Under the pieces are notes generated by a model. The model saw nothing but the letters and a program-made list of their open reading frames with translations, searched no databases and was not told the DNA's origin. This document shows positions 15,384 through 25,268 of a stretch of DNA of 64,000 nucleotides, piece by piece; the first letter of the stretch is position 1, and the number at the start of each line of letters is the position of its first letter. Made by a program: the position numbers and the translations under genes. The stretch is taken from contig CAWGMT010000012.1 in assembly GCA_963823675.1 (NCBI GenBank), forward strand, positions 1,054,001 to 1,118,000, read 5' to 3'. Source of the stretch: CAWGMT01 sp963823675 (GTDB taxonomy: Bacteria; Planctomycetota; Planctomycetia; Isosphaerales; Isosphaeraceae).

Positions 15384-18077
15384 CTATCGATCGACCTCGC
15401 CCAGGACGATATCGAGGCTGCCGAGAATGCCGACCACGTCAGCCACGGTGTGGCCGATGCACATTGCCTCGAGCGCTGTCAGGTTGATGAAGCTGGGGCT
15501 GCGCACATGGTAGCGATAGGCGGTCGGCGATCCATCGGCGACGACGTAATAACCCAGCTCGCCCTTGGGGTTCTCGACGCGCGAGTAGGCTTCGCCCGCG
15601 GGCACCTTGATCTGGTAGCTCTTCTTGCCGGGAAGGATCGGTCCGCCCGGGATGTCGCGCACGGCCTGTTTCAAGATCCTGGCGCTTTCACGCATCTCCT
15701 GAAGCCGGACGTAGTATCGGTCGTAGAGGTCGCCAACCGTTCCGGTCACGACATGGAAATCGAAGCGGTCGTAAATGCTGTACGGTGCCGCGCGGCGAAC
15801 GTCGTAGGCGACCCCCGAGGCCCGCAGCACAGGGCCGGCCGTCGAAAAATTGATCGCATCCTCCCGCGCCAGGACGCCCACCCCCTTGCAGCGGTCAAGC
15901 ACGATCTCGTTCCGCGACAGATAGCGGTCCATCTCGTCGATTCGCTTGTCGATCCGCTCGTTGACGATTCCGCGGCAGCGCTCGATCCAGCCTGCGGGCA
16001 GGTCGAACGCGACGCCGCCGAAACGGAAGTAGTTGCACATCATCCGGCTGCCGGCCGCCCACTCGAACAGGTCGAGTATCAGCTCGCGCTCCTCGATCGC
16101 ATAAAGCGCCGGCGTGAAGAACGCTCCCAGGTCGTTGAGCAAGAAGCCGATCGACCACATGTGACTGGCGATCCGGGTGAGCTCGGCCATGATGACGCGG
16201 ATGTACTCGGCCCGCTCGGGGGGCTTGGCGTCGTCCCCCATGAGCTGCTCGATGGCCAGGGCATAGCCGAAGTTGTTCCCCATGCTCGTCAAGTAATCGA
16301 GCCGGTCGGTGAACGGGAAGTTCATGAGGAAGGTGTTGCGCTCGCCGATCTTCTCGTGATTGCGGTGCATATATCCCATGACCGGCTTGAGTCCGATGAT
16401 CGTTTCGCCATCGACTCGCAGATTGAGGCGAAAAACACCGTGCGTGCTGGGGTGCTGCGGCCCCATGCTGAGAATGAACTGGTCGGTGTCGAGCTCGGCA
16501 ATCTGGACTCCGGTCGGCAGGAGAGGCTCGCCCTTGGGATCGTCGTTGCTCGAGAGGCTGGCCCAGTCCTTGAAATCACTGGGGACCTTGAGATTAGTGC
16601 CGTAGGGATTGACCTCTTCGGCGCGGAAGTGCTGGCCGAGGCCCTCGTCCACCCGGCTGGGAAAGACCTTGGCGGGCGCCTCATAATACGGTTCCAGGAA
16701 GTCCTTGCGGAGGGGATAGTAGGCGAAGCCTTCCCACATGAGGATCCGCTTGAGCTCCGGATGGCCCGTGAAGCGAACGCCCATCATGTCATAGACCTCG
16801 CGCTCCTGGAAATCGGCGCCCCGGTAAACGTGATAGAGCGATGGGACTTCGCCTTGACCTTCAGGCTCGGCCGTGCGGACGCGCAGCTCGATCAAGCTGC
16901 CAGGCCGCTCGGTGCTTTCAAGCTGATAGTTGACTTCGATGCAGTCTTCGTAGTGAACGCTTTGCAAGCTCGCGAGATAATCGTACTTGATCGCGCTCCT
17001 GTCGCGGAGGAAACGGGCGACCTCGACCAGTCTGTCGATCTGGACGAGCAGGCCGGCCTGGATGATCGTCACCGTTCCTGGCCCGAATTCCTGATTGATC
17101 CCTTGCGCCAGGTCGGCGAGCTTGGCCGCCCCCAACCACACCAGGCTGGGCCGAGCCTCAGCTCGCTTGGCCTTCTTGGCTGGCTTGGCGGCGGGCGCCG
17201 GTTTGGCTTCGGTGGGGGCCGGCGACGGGCCATCGCCGACCGCGTCGCCGCGCACCTTGACACGGATGAGGTCAATCTTGCTGGGGCCCTTCGCCGCAGC
17301 GGCTGCCGGGGCGGTGTCTGGCGGCGGGGCCTCGATCTCAGGCTGCGGTGCTGGGATCTTGGGCGGCTTGGGCAGCCCGGCCTCGTGCGCATCCAGGAGG
17401 CCCGCCGCGGTGCGCTCGGCCGCGATCTCGACAGTTCGCAGGTCGATCAGATCGGGACCGAGCACCGGCACGGGGATGTCGCGCTCGACTTCCGGCCGGT
17501 ACCACGGGGTGTTCCCCTCGCGGCCGAGCATGGGTATGTCAATCTTTTCGCCGTCGATCTTTTTCTGCAGCGTGATCAGGCCGTTGAGCAGGGCCTGCGG
17601 AGTCGGGGGACAGCCGGGAACATACACGTCCACCGGAATGAACTTATCAACGCCGGAGACAACGTTGTATCCCTCCTTGAATGGCCCGCCTCCCGTGGCG
17701 CACGCACCCATCGAAAGCACATACTTGGGTTCGGGCATTTGATCGTAGAGCCGGGCGATCATCGGCATCATCGTCTTGGTGACGGTCCCCGACACGATCA
17801 TCAGATCGGCCTGTCTTGGCGACCCCCGAAACACCTCGGCTCCGAACCGCGCAATATCGAATCGGCTCGATGCCGTGCAGATCATTTCGATCGCGCAGCA
17901 GGCCAGGCCGAAGCCGAGCGGCCAGACGGCCGAGCGCCGGCCCCAGTTATAGATCGTGTCGACCATCCCCAGAAGCTTGTCCCACGTCGTCACAAGGACG
18001 TACCGCTCAAGCTCCTTCTGAAGCACGGGGTCGATCTCAGTGCTCCACTCGGGACGGGTGATTGTCGCGTTCGTCAT
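15384..18077 (-). CDS. nuoBCD: Fused NADH-quinone oxidoreductase subunits B, C and D
   Basis: One 897-residue protein holds three complex I subunits of the peripheral arm. NuoB is about residues 20-210, with N2 cluster ligands Cys60-Cys61 (GLACCAIEM), Cys125 (GACATGGG) and Cys156 (PGCPPTP). A Pro/Ala/Lys-rich linker spans about 215-308. NuoC is about 310-465 (REVYDMMGVRFTGHP). NuoD is about 525-897 (GPQHPSTHGVFR, then MGYMHRNHEKIGE, the quinone-site His region). NuoCD fusions are well known; the triple fusion is less usual. There is no frameshift across 2.7 kb. It is first in the minus-strand cluster and is followed by nuoI. Confidence 0.96.
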   Translation of the reverse strand: MTNATITRPEWSTEIDPVLQKELERYVLVTTWDKLLGMVDTIYNWGRRSAVWPLGFGLACCAIEMICTASSRFDIARFGAEVFRGSPRQADLMIVSGTVTKTMMPMIARLYDQMPEPKYVLSMGACATGGGPFKEGYNVVSGVDKFIPVDVYVPGCPPTPQALLNGLITLQKKIDGEKIDIPMLGREGNTPWYRPEVERDIPVPVLGPDLIDLRTVEIAAERTAAGLLDAHEAGLPKPPKIPAPQPEIEAPPPDTAPAAAAAKGPSKIDLIRVKVRGDAVGDGPSPAPTEAKPAPAAKPAKKAKRAEARPSLVWLGAAKLADLAQGINQEFGPGTVTIIQAGLLVQIDRLVEVARFLRDRSAIKYDYLASLQSVHYEDCIEVNYQLESTERPGSLIELRVRTAEPEGQGEVPSLYHVYRGADFQEREVYDMMGVRFTGHPELKRILMWEGFAYYPLRKDFLEPYYEAPAKVFPSRVDEGLGQHFRAEEVNPYGTNLKVPSDFKDWASLSSNDDPKGEPLLPTGVQIAELDTDQFILSMGPQHPSTHGVFRLNLRVDGETIIGLKPVMGYMHRNHEKIGERNTFLMNFPFTDRLDYLTSMGNNFGYALAIEQLMGDDAKPPERAEYIRVIMAELTRIASHMWSIGFLLNDLGAFFTPALYAIEERELILDLFEWAAGSRMMCNYFRFGGVAFDLPAGWIERCRGIVNERIDKRIDEMDRYLSRNEIVLDRCKGVGVLAREDAINFSTAGPVLRASGVAYDVRRAAPYSIYDRFDFHVVTGTVGDLYDRYYVRLQEMRESARILKQAVRDIPGGPILPGKKSYQIKVPAGEAYSRVENPKGELGYYVVADGSPTAYRYHVRSPSFINLTALEAMCIGHTVADVVGILGSLDIVLGEVDR

Positions 18078-18486
18078 GATGGGTCGTCTATCTCGGAGGA
18101 TTAAGTTGCCAAGGATGCGGCCGCCGGGACGACGGCCCGGCTCATTCTGCGGCGGTTTTTCCAGGCCGCGTTCCAGCGCCGCTATCGCCGGCGGGAGGAC
18201 AAGACCCTGCCTGGCGTCCAGGCTCGGTTCGGTTCTCGACCGATGGCGGTTATGGTAAACCTTGAGGCTGCGTTCCGCCAGAGGGCACCAGCCGATCGGG
18301 AAGAGGTCGAATCGGTGCGACCCCTATTGCGCATCGCCAGACACTCCGGGACGGGCCACAGGCGGGCGCGGACAGCTCAACGAACCTCCCCTCCGCACGC
18401 AACAGGCGGGCACCGCTTTTCCAGCCGAGGTCGCCGATCGAACTCCCCCTGCGTCCCTCTTTGCATGACGCAGCCGCCGGCCCATA
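18078..18486. other. Upstream region of the nuo cluster; divergent intergenic
   Basis: This 409-base gap lies between the start of nuoBCD (minus) and a small membrane protein (plus) and should hold the nuo promoter. I could not pick a confident -35/-10 pair in this GC-rich stretch. No gene supported. Confidence 0.4.
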
Positions 18487-18793
18487 ATGATGAATATGGA
18501 GAAACCGTCGTTCCAGATGAGCGTCGCGGCCATGCTCGGCTTGGTGGCGTGCATCGCACTCAATTTCTGGCTTTTTCGAAATCGGCCCCTTCTGGGGCAT
18601 CGTCGGTCTCAACCTGACCAAGCACGTGGCGATTGCCTATCTTTGCCAGGTCCTGGGTGTCGATCGGCGACGGCCAGCCGACGCGCCGCGGGTCTTGCCG
18701 GCCGGCGCAGCCTCACGGCCCGCTTGGCTGAGAAGGCTATTCTGGTCACGACACGTACACACTGGTCAAGCCGCGAGGGTTGGATTAAAATGA
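18487..18793 (+). pseudogene. Small planctomycete-type membrane protein, frameshifted
   Basis: The N-terminal frame gives EKPSFQMSVAAMLGLVACIA and NFWLF, one membrane helix. Near 18570-18578 (a run of five T followed by CGAAATC) the frame is lost. One base over, the protein continues as EIGPFWGIVGLNLTKHVAIA, a second helix, then CQVLGVDRRRP, and stops at 18791-18793. The combined ~100-residue two-helix protein matches a layout I associate with planctomycete hypothetical proteins. It is either a +1 indel in the T-run or a real mutation. Confidence 0.55.
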
Positions 18794-18893
18794 CGGGTCG
18801 TCCTGTTATCGTCCTCACGTATCTTCGGTTGAAACCGACTGGGCGGTACAGGGATCAAGCAACCAACAATGTCTATCGCGCAAGGACGGTTTC

Positions 18894-19415
18894 ATGGCTG
18901 GGAAACCGCTGAATCGACTCGACCTGCGGCGTCAGAGAGAGGCCGCCGAACCGCTCGATCCCATGGAGGACGAGACCAACGAGGTCGTGGAGGAGGTGGA
19001 GGAGGAAGAGGTAGCCGAGCGCAAACCCAAGAAAAAAGCCAAAGCGCCGGCCAAGCCGAAGGCAAAGTCCGCCCGGTCTTCCAAGCCCGCGTCGCGGATG
19101 CGGATTGTCTGGGTCGTTTTGAACGATGCCTTCAAGCCCGTCGGCACCTTTGAATTCAGTCAGAAAGAAGCGGCCGATGCTCGCGCGGCCGAGCTGACGG
19201 CCAAAGGCAAGGGAACTCATTTCGTGCAGCGCACCAAGGAGCCGATGCCCGAAGACGCCCCGGGAATCGGCGCGGCGATCCCCCGAGCCGTCGCGCCGCC
19301 TACCAAGGCGTCGCGCAAGCAGGCGGCGGCCGTAGTCGAAGAAGAAGAGGACGTCGAGGACGAAGAAGAGGAAGAAACCGAAGCAGAAATCGAGGAAGAA
19401 GAGGAAGAGGACTGA
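18894..19415 (+). CDS. Hypothetical protein with basic middle and polyacidic tail
   Basis: A 173-residue protein in four parts: MAGKPLNRLDLRRQREAAEP, a Glu then Lys/Ala/Pro-rich disordered stretch (about 25-67), a compact domain (RIVWVVLNDAFKPVGTFEF to HFVQRTKEPMP, about 70-118), and a C-terminus of about 35 residues that is mostly Glu and Asp. The charge pattern resembles nucleic-acid- or ribosome-associated planctomycete proteins, but no catalytic motif is visible. It stands alone, 34 bases before the aldehyde dehydrogenase region. Confidence 0.75.
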   Translation: MAGKPLNRLDLRRQREAAEPLDPMEDETNEVVEEVEEEEVAERKPKKKAKAPAKPKAKSARSSKPASRMRIVWVVLNDAFKPVGTFEFSQKEAADARAAELTAKGKGTHFVQRTKEPMPEDAPGIGAAIPRAVAPPTKASRKQAAAVVEEEEDVEDEEEEETEAEIEEEEEED

Positions 19416-19448
19416 AATCCTCGGATCGAGCGGGCGAGAAAGTCAACA

Positions 19449-20854
19449 ATGAGCACGGCAGTCGCGCACGAAACCAGTTTGAGCGAATCGGCGGCGACGG
19501 TCGTCTCGCGGCTACGCACGAACTTCGAATCGGGGCACTCGCACCGCTCAAGGAGCGGCGGCGGCAGCTCGACGGGTTGTCGCGCTTTCTCAAGGAGCGG
19601 GAGCGCGAGATCGAGGCAGCCCTTCGTTCCGATCTGGGACGGCCCTCGATCGAGGTCTATCCCACCGAGATCGCCTTTGCGGCCGGCGAGATCTCGCTTG
19701 CCCTCAGGAAACTCAAGTCGTGGAGCAAGCCGACTCGCGTTCCAACCGCTCTGGTGGGTCAGCCCGGCCGGAGCTGGATCTATCGCGAGCCCCTGGGAGT
19801 CGTCCTCATCATCGGTCCGTGGAACTATCCGGTCCAGCTCGTCCTGGTGCCGCTGATGGGCGCGATCGCCGCGGGGAATTGCGCCATCGTCAAGCCCAGC
19901 GAAGTCGCCCCCGCGACCAGCGATCTCCTGGCTCGTCACTTGCCCGCCTACGTGAGCCCCCAGTGCGTTTCTGTGGTCGAAGGGGGAGTCAAAGAGACGA
20001 CCGACTTGCTAGCCCAGCGATTCGACTACATCTTCTACACCGGCAATTGCACCGTGGGACGCATCGTGATGGAGGCCGCCGCTAAACACCTCACACCGGT
20101 GACCCTCGAGCTCGGTGGCAAGAGCCCGTGCATCGTCGATCAGAACGCCGATATCGAGGTGGCCGCGCGACGGATCCTCTGGGGCAAGTTCTTCAACGCG
20201 GGCCAGACTTGCGTCGCCCCGGACTATGTCCTCGCCCACGAGGCAATCGAGGAAAAGCTGCTCGCGTGCATGCAGAAGACCCTCGTCGACTTTTTCGGCG
20301 ACGATCCTCGCAGCAGTGCCGACTTTGGCCGGATCGTTAACGCCCGGCACCATCGGCGCCTCATGAAGATCTTACCCGGCAGCGGCGATCTGGTCGCCGG
20401 CGGTGCGGCCGATGAGAACGAGCGGTACCTCGCACCGACCATCCTCCACAACGTACCAGCCGACTCGCCCGTCATGGCCGACGAGATCTTCGGTCCGATA
20501 CTTCCGGTTCTTAAGATGAAGGACATTGGCCAGGCGATTGCGTTTATTAATGCCCGGCCTAAACCGTTGGCGCTGTACCTCTTTTCGCGAGACGACCGGA
20601 TCCAGGAGCGCGTGCTTGAGCAAACCAGCTCGGGAGGCGTCACAATCAATCACACGCTACTGCACGTGGCTGTTCCCGCGCTTCCGTTTGGAGGTGTCGG
20701 AGCGAGCGGCCTGGGGGCCTATCACGGCAGGTCGTCGTTCGAGACCTTCAGCCACCGCAAGTCGGTCCTCAAGAAGCCGACCTGGTTTGACCCATGGTTC
20801 TTTTACCCGCCCTATAACGACAGCAAGCGAAAATGGATGAGGCGGCTCATTTGA
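19449..20854 (+). CDS. Aldehyde dehydrogenase family protein, N-terminus split by a one-base shift
   Basis: An NAD(P)-dependent aldehyde-oxidising enzyme of ALDH3-like length (about 468 residues when joined). The start at 19449 (MSTAVAHETSLSESAAT) leads to RLRTNFESG. At a G4 run (19532-19535) the frame must gain one base to continue as ALAPLKERRRQLDGLSRFLK. The main frame then runs uninterrupted to 20854. It includes IIGPWNYPVQL (cofactor binding), VTLELGGKSPCIVD (catalytic Glu), FFNAGQTCVAPDYVL (catalytic Cys) and a C-terminal KSVLKKPTW. A TTG at 19577 could start a shorter form lacking the first helix. The missing G is most simply an indel error. Confidence 0.85.
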
Positions 20855-20926
20855 GGGTCTGGCATCATCGCAAATCGTCTCGCCCCGCTTCTTTGTCCCG
20901 ATTCGGGATTCAACCTCCGTCACACG

Positions 20927-21079
20927 CGCAAGGCACTGTCCGCGTTCGGGACCGCCTACGGAACCCTCCCGCAACGCACGGCTGACATCTCCGACGACCA
21001 GCACGCCCTTCTCGACCAAGCGATCTCCGAGCTTGCCCAAGACGGCAAGGTCAATTCGATACGGCTCGCCTTGTTCTAA
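20927..21079 (+). pseudogene. Fragment of a planctomycete STAND/WD40-type protein
   Basis: A 50-codon frame without a start, ending at TAA 21077-21079, contains QHALLDQAISELAQDGKVNS then IRLALF. This closely resembles the LAQDG...RLALF segment I associate with large planctomycete NTPase/WD40 signalling proteins (recalled, not searched). Nothing before or after it continues the protein. Confidence 0.35.
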
Positions 21080-21412
21080 CGCCGGGTGGAAGTCGCGAAT
21101 GCGGCGGAAGATGGTAGCCTCGTGGCGTGAGCTCCAGGTTGCCAGGTGCGGTTAATAGAGGCCCGTTGGATGTTGCGATCAAGCCCTGAATGGGCGACAC
21201 GCGGGCGGCCGCACGGCGCTCCGCTCGCTGGTTCTCGAGTGGCTGCGTCAAGGGACAACCGGGTCGCCCCGATCCGGCGGCTTGGTTGCATACCACACTG
21301 CCAAGGGGAGTTCGTTGTTGCGGATTCGGACCGGACCTGAGGCTCACGCCACCAGGATACGTCCTGTTGCCCCATTCGGGGCTCAGAATCGTTGAGCGAA
21401 GAGTCTCTTTTC
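21080..21412. other. Intergenic stretch with no supported gene
   Basis: Between the STAND-like fragment and the end of the kinase-WD40 locus. No domain, RNA or clear repeat seen. Confidence 0.4.
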
Positions 21413-24400
21413 TTAATCGTGATGCTCAGACTGTTTCGCGTCCGCCAGTTCGTCGCGGTGCTTGGCCCAGTCGGGACCAGAGAGCGCGTGGGCCTGGCCG
21501 TCCTGGTCCAGGTGCATGCCGGTGAGCACCTCGGTTCGAAGGCGTATCTGTTCGGGGCTGCCGCGAACGGGGACCGGCACGGTCCACTGACGGACGACCC
21601 CGTCCTCGCCGCCGGTCAGGACAAAGCGGCCGCTGGGATGGAAAGCGGCCGTCAGCACGCGGCCCTGATGCGTCAGGGGCTGGCAAAGAAGCTGACCGCT
21701 TTCGGGCTCCCAGAGCCGGGCCTTGCCGTCGGAGCTGCGGGTCAGCACTGCCCTTCCGTCGGCGCTGAAGGCCACGAATTCGACCGTGCCGTCATGGAGC
21801 ATCGGCAGACCTCGGGGCTCGCCGGTCTCTGCGTCCCAGAGGCGGGCGGTCTTGTCATCGCTGCCGGTAATAATTGTATGCCCATCGGCAGAGAACGCGG
21901 CCGACCAGACGCGATCGGCGTGGGCCAGTGGGTTGCCAACCGGCTTCTTACTCGCAAGGTCCCAGACTTGCGCCACGTGAACCCGGCCGTTGCTATCCCA
22001 ACCCCCCGTTGCCAGCAACCGACGGCCATCGGAGCTCAGCACCATGGCAATCGAGGCTTCCGCCGGGAGGTGGTCGCCGAGCGGCTGGCCTGTGCTGGCG
22101 TCCCAGAGGCGGACCATCCCCTGTCCGCCGGTCAAGAGAGTCTTGCCGTCCGGGGTAAATGCGACCGTCAAGAGCTTAGCACCGTGATCGAGCACGGGGC
22201 CGATGGGCTCGCCCGTGACGAGGTCCCAGAGTCGGGCCGTCCTGCCCCAAACGTCTTCCACCGTCGCAACCCGTTGGCCGCCGGGGGATAGGGCGGCAGG
22301 CTGCGGTTTGTGGTCCTCGCGCCGGTAGGGGATCTCGGCGCCGGCAAATGTGCCCGTCTCCGGCCGCCATAATCGCAGAGTGCCTCGCGCGGCCTGCACG
22401 AGGAAGCTCGCGTCGTCGCTGCCAACGATCGGCGAAAACCACCGGTACGCCGTTGCGCGTTCGCCGATCGGCCGCCCATCCGTCCCGTCGATTGCCTGGA
22501 TCAGGCCCTCCCCGGATTGGCAGACGACGAAATGACCGTCGCGGCTGATGGTCAAAGTGTTGACTGGATCGGGAAAGGCAGGCCCGAACGGCGTGCCAGA
22601 GCGGTCGTGAGGCACGAGCTCCCAGACACGCAGAAATTGATCGCCGGCGGTGGTGGCAATGGACTTTCGATCGGGTGCGAAAGCCACTCCCCATATTGCT
22701 CCAGGGTGCGTGGGGGTCGTCACGGTGGGTTGAAATCGGTCGAGGTCCCAGAGCCGCGCAACGCCGTCGGCGGTCCCTGAGAGAAACGAGCGTCCGTCAG
22801 GGCTGTAGGCCAGGGCCTGGACCGAGCCGGGCAAGAGGTCCGATGTGCGAAGCAGGTTGCCGGTGGATGCCTCCGCAAGGCGGATGCGTTGATCGGCGCA
22901 GCCGACGAGATACGTCTGGCCGTCCGGTGCGACCGCAATCGAAAGAACGTCAGACGCGACCTCAACCGGCTTACCGATCGCTTCACCGCAGAGGGCGGCG
23001 CGGCGGGCGGCGTTCCCGGCGAAGCCGCCGGTCAAGACCGTCTGATTGTCGGGAAAGTAGGCGATCCGAAGAACGCCGCGCGCGCTCCATCCCGCGCCGA
23101 GCGGCTTACGCTGAGCCACGTCCCAGAGTTGCGCGCGGTAGTTGGGGCCGGCGACGGTTACCAGGAAGCGGCCATCGGGGCTGAACGCCAGTGAGCGAAC
23201 CCGCCCGTGGTGCAGCAACGGCTCGCCGATCTTGGCGGCCGTGTTCAAGTCCCAGAACTGCACGTAGGCGCGGCTCTCCGGCAGATCAGTTCCGGTGCCC
23301 GTGGCCAGCATCGCCCCGCCGGGATGGATCGCGATCGCCGCAACTCCCGTATGCGGATGAGACAGGTCTTGCAGAAGCTCTCCGGACGCCACATCCCAGA
23401 TGCGGCACTGGCCCGAGTAATAGTCGGTTGATGCCAGCAGCCGCCCATCCGGGCTGAACACGACAGACCGGGCGGGGAAATGGTGGAAGAGGCAATGCAA
23501 AAGGACGGACTCGGGTTGAGCGTGGGACCAGTTGACGCGAAGCGCCCGCTCGAGGGCCCGGTCGCCTTCCGGGGCGTCGAGAAGGCCCTGGGCGACCCAC
23601 AACAGGGCTTCGGATTGTCGACCTTGGTCCACGAGGGCCTGCGCTCGGCCGAGGGCGAGCGTCGCGGCGGTGTGTTGTGCCTGCCGCCGCGCCGCCGCTT
23701 CGGCATCGGCCCGCTCGCGCTCGCGCCGCGCGCGGTGTCGGCCTCGCGCCGGCGGACCTCGGCTAGCTCGGCCTGGCTCTCAGCTCGCTGCCGTTCGCCA
23801 AGGGCGCGCTGCCACTGCCACGAAACGAGGGTGAAACCAAGTGCGCTGACCGCGACGACCGCGGCCAAGAGCGCGGCGACCGCTGGCCGTCGCCGCGCCC
23901 ATTTGACCGCCTGCTCCCAAGGCGCCGCCGGGCGAGCGGAAATCGGCCGGCCGTCCAGGTAGCGCCCAGGTCGCCGGCCAGCTCGCGGGCCGTTTGATAC
24001 CGCCGCGCAGGCTCCCGGGCCATCGCCTTCAAGCAGATCGTCTCGAGATCGCGCGGAATGGCGTCGTCGAGCCGCCGAGGCGGAATGGGGTCGTGCTCGA
24101 GGATCCGGCGAAGGACGGCCAGGGCCGGTCCGGTGAAGGGTGGCCGCCCGGTCAGCGATTCGTAGAGCGTGATCCCCAGGCCGTAGATGTCCGTACGGTG
24201 GTCGAGCGACGCGTCGCCGCGAGCCTGCTCGGGGCTCATGTAAGTCGGCGTTCCCGCCACCACGCCCTCGCGGGTTAGCGCGCTATGCCCGGGTTCTCGG
24301 GCCAGGCCGAAGTCGGTGATCTTGGCCCGGCCGGTCGCGCGCTCGATCAGGATGTTGTTGGGTTTGACGTCGCGGTGGATCAAACCGGCCTGATGAGCCG

Positions 24401-25073
24401 AGTCGAGCCCGTCGGCAATTTGCGCCACCAGGCGCGCGATCTCGCGGGGGCTGCGCCCGGCTTCGAGCCGAGCCATTCGGCCAGGGTCGGACCATCGACG
24501 AACTCCATCACCAGGTATGGCGACCCGCCGGGCTCGCCACCCACGCAGTGAACGGTCACGACGTGGTCGTTTCGGAACCGCGCCGCGAGCTGGGCCTCGC
24601 GCAGAAGCGCGCCCGGTCGCCCTCCTCACCGGCTCGCTCCGGAAGAATGACCTTGAGCGCGACCAGCCGGCCCAGTGACTCGTCAAGCGCTCGATAAACG
24701 ATTCCCATGCCGCCCCGTCCGAACCTCGTCTAGCAGTCGATAGGGGCCCAGTGAGGGCCGAGCGGAGGAATCGTGCACTGGGCTGGCTGCCAGGTCTCCA
24801 GCCGGCCCGACCCGCGGCGTTGGCCTCGGCGCCAACGTGGTCGCTAGCCGCCTGAGCAAATCGTCCAGAATCGGATCGTCGCGCGTCGATTCGCTGCCCT
24901 TCCAACTCCCGGCGGGCCGGAAGCCGCACAAGATTGGCCTGTCGGTCGTCTGGTCGAGCACCGACTGACAGCGCGCATTCCTGCACGTGCCCGCGGATCG
25001 CCTGAGCCTTATCCGCCGGCAAGAGCAAGGCCAGGAAGCTCTCGAGGACCCTTGGTGGTGGACAGTCCGTCAT
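21413..25073 (-). pseudogene. Ser/Thr protein kinase with WD40 propeller, broken by at least six frameshifts
   Basis: Starting at ATG 25073 (MTDCPPPRVLESFLALLLP) the protein follows a standard planctomycete plan but jumps frame near 24968, 24722, 24625, 24450, 23965 and between 23632 and 23740. The pieces are: an N-terminal zinc-finger-like region; kinase glycine loop FGRGGMGIVYRALDE; VALKVILPE; HRDVKPNNIL; DFGLARE; GTPTYMSPEQA; a membrane helix (VAALLAAVVAVSALGFTLVS); a coiled coil (RALGERQRAESQAELAEVRR); and an intact 739-residue WD40 part (21413-23632) with many FSPDGR...LWD repeats. No internal stop other than those caused by the shifts is apparent. With so many shifts in 1.3 kb it is probably a true pseudogene, although assembly error is possible. 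Confidence 0.8.
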
Positions 25074-25268
25074 GATCGTGTTCGTGGCCCTGACCCTGGA
25101 AGCCCGCGCCGGCCTTCCCCCGCGAGCGGCTTCATGACGTTCGCAGGTCGTCCAACCAGAAGAAGTCCTCGTCGATCTACTCGATTTCGTCCACGAGACG
25201 CTTGACCACACGGGACTTCGCCGAATAAACCGACCCGATGTGCACCGACAGATTTTCTGCGGTCGCGC

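Noticed and set aside
15306..18104. A 932-residue open frame on the + strand
   Set aside because: It mirrors the fused nuoBCD gene, whose minus-strand product has all cofactor and signature motifs. The + frame has none.
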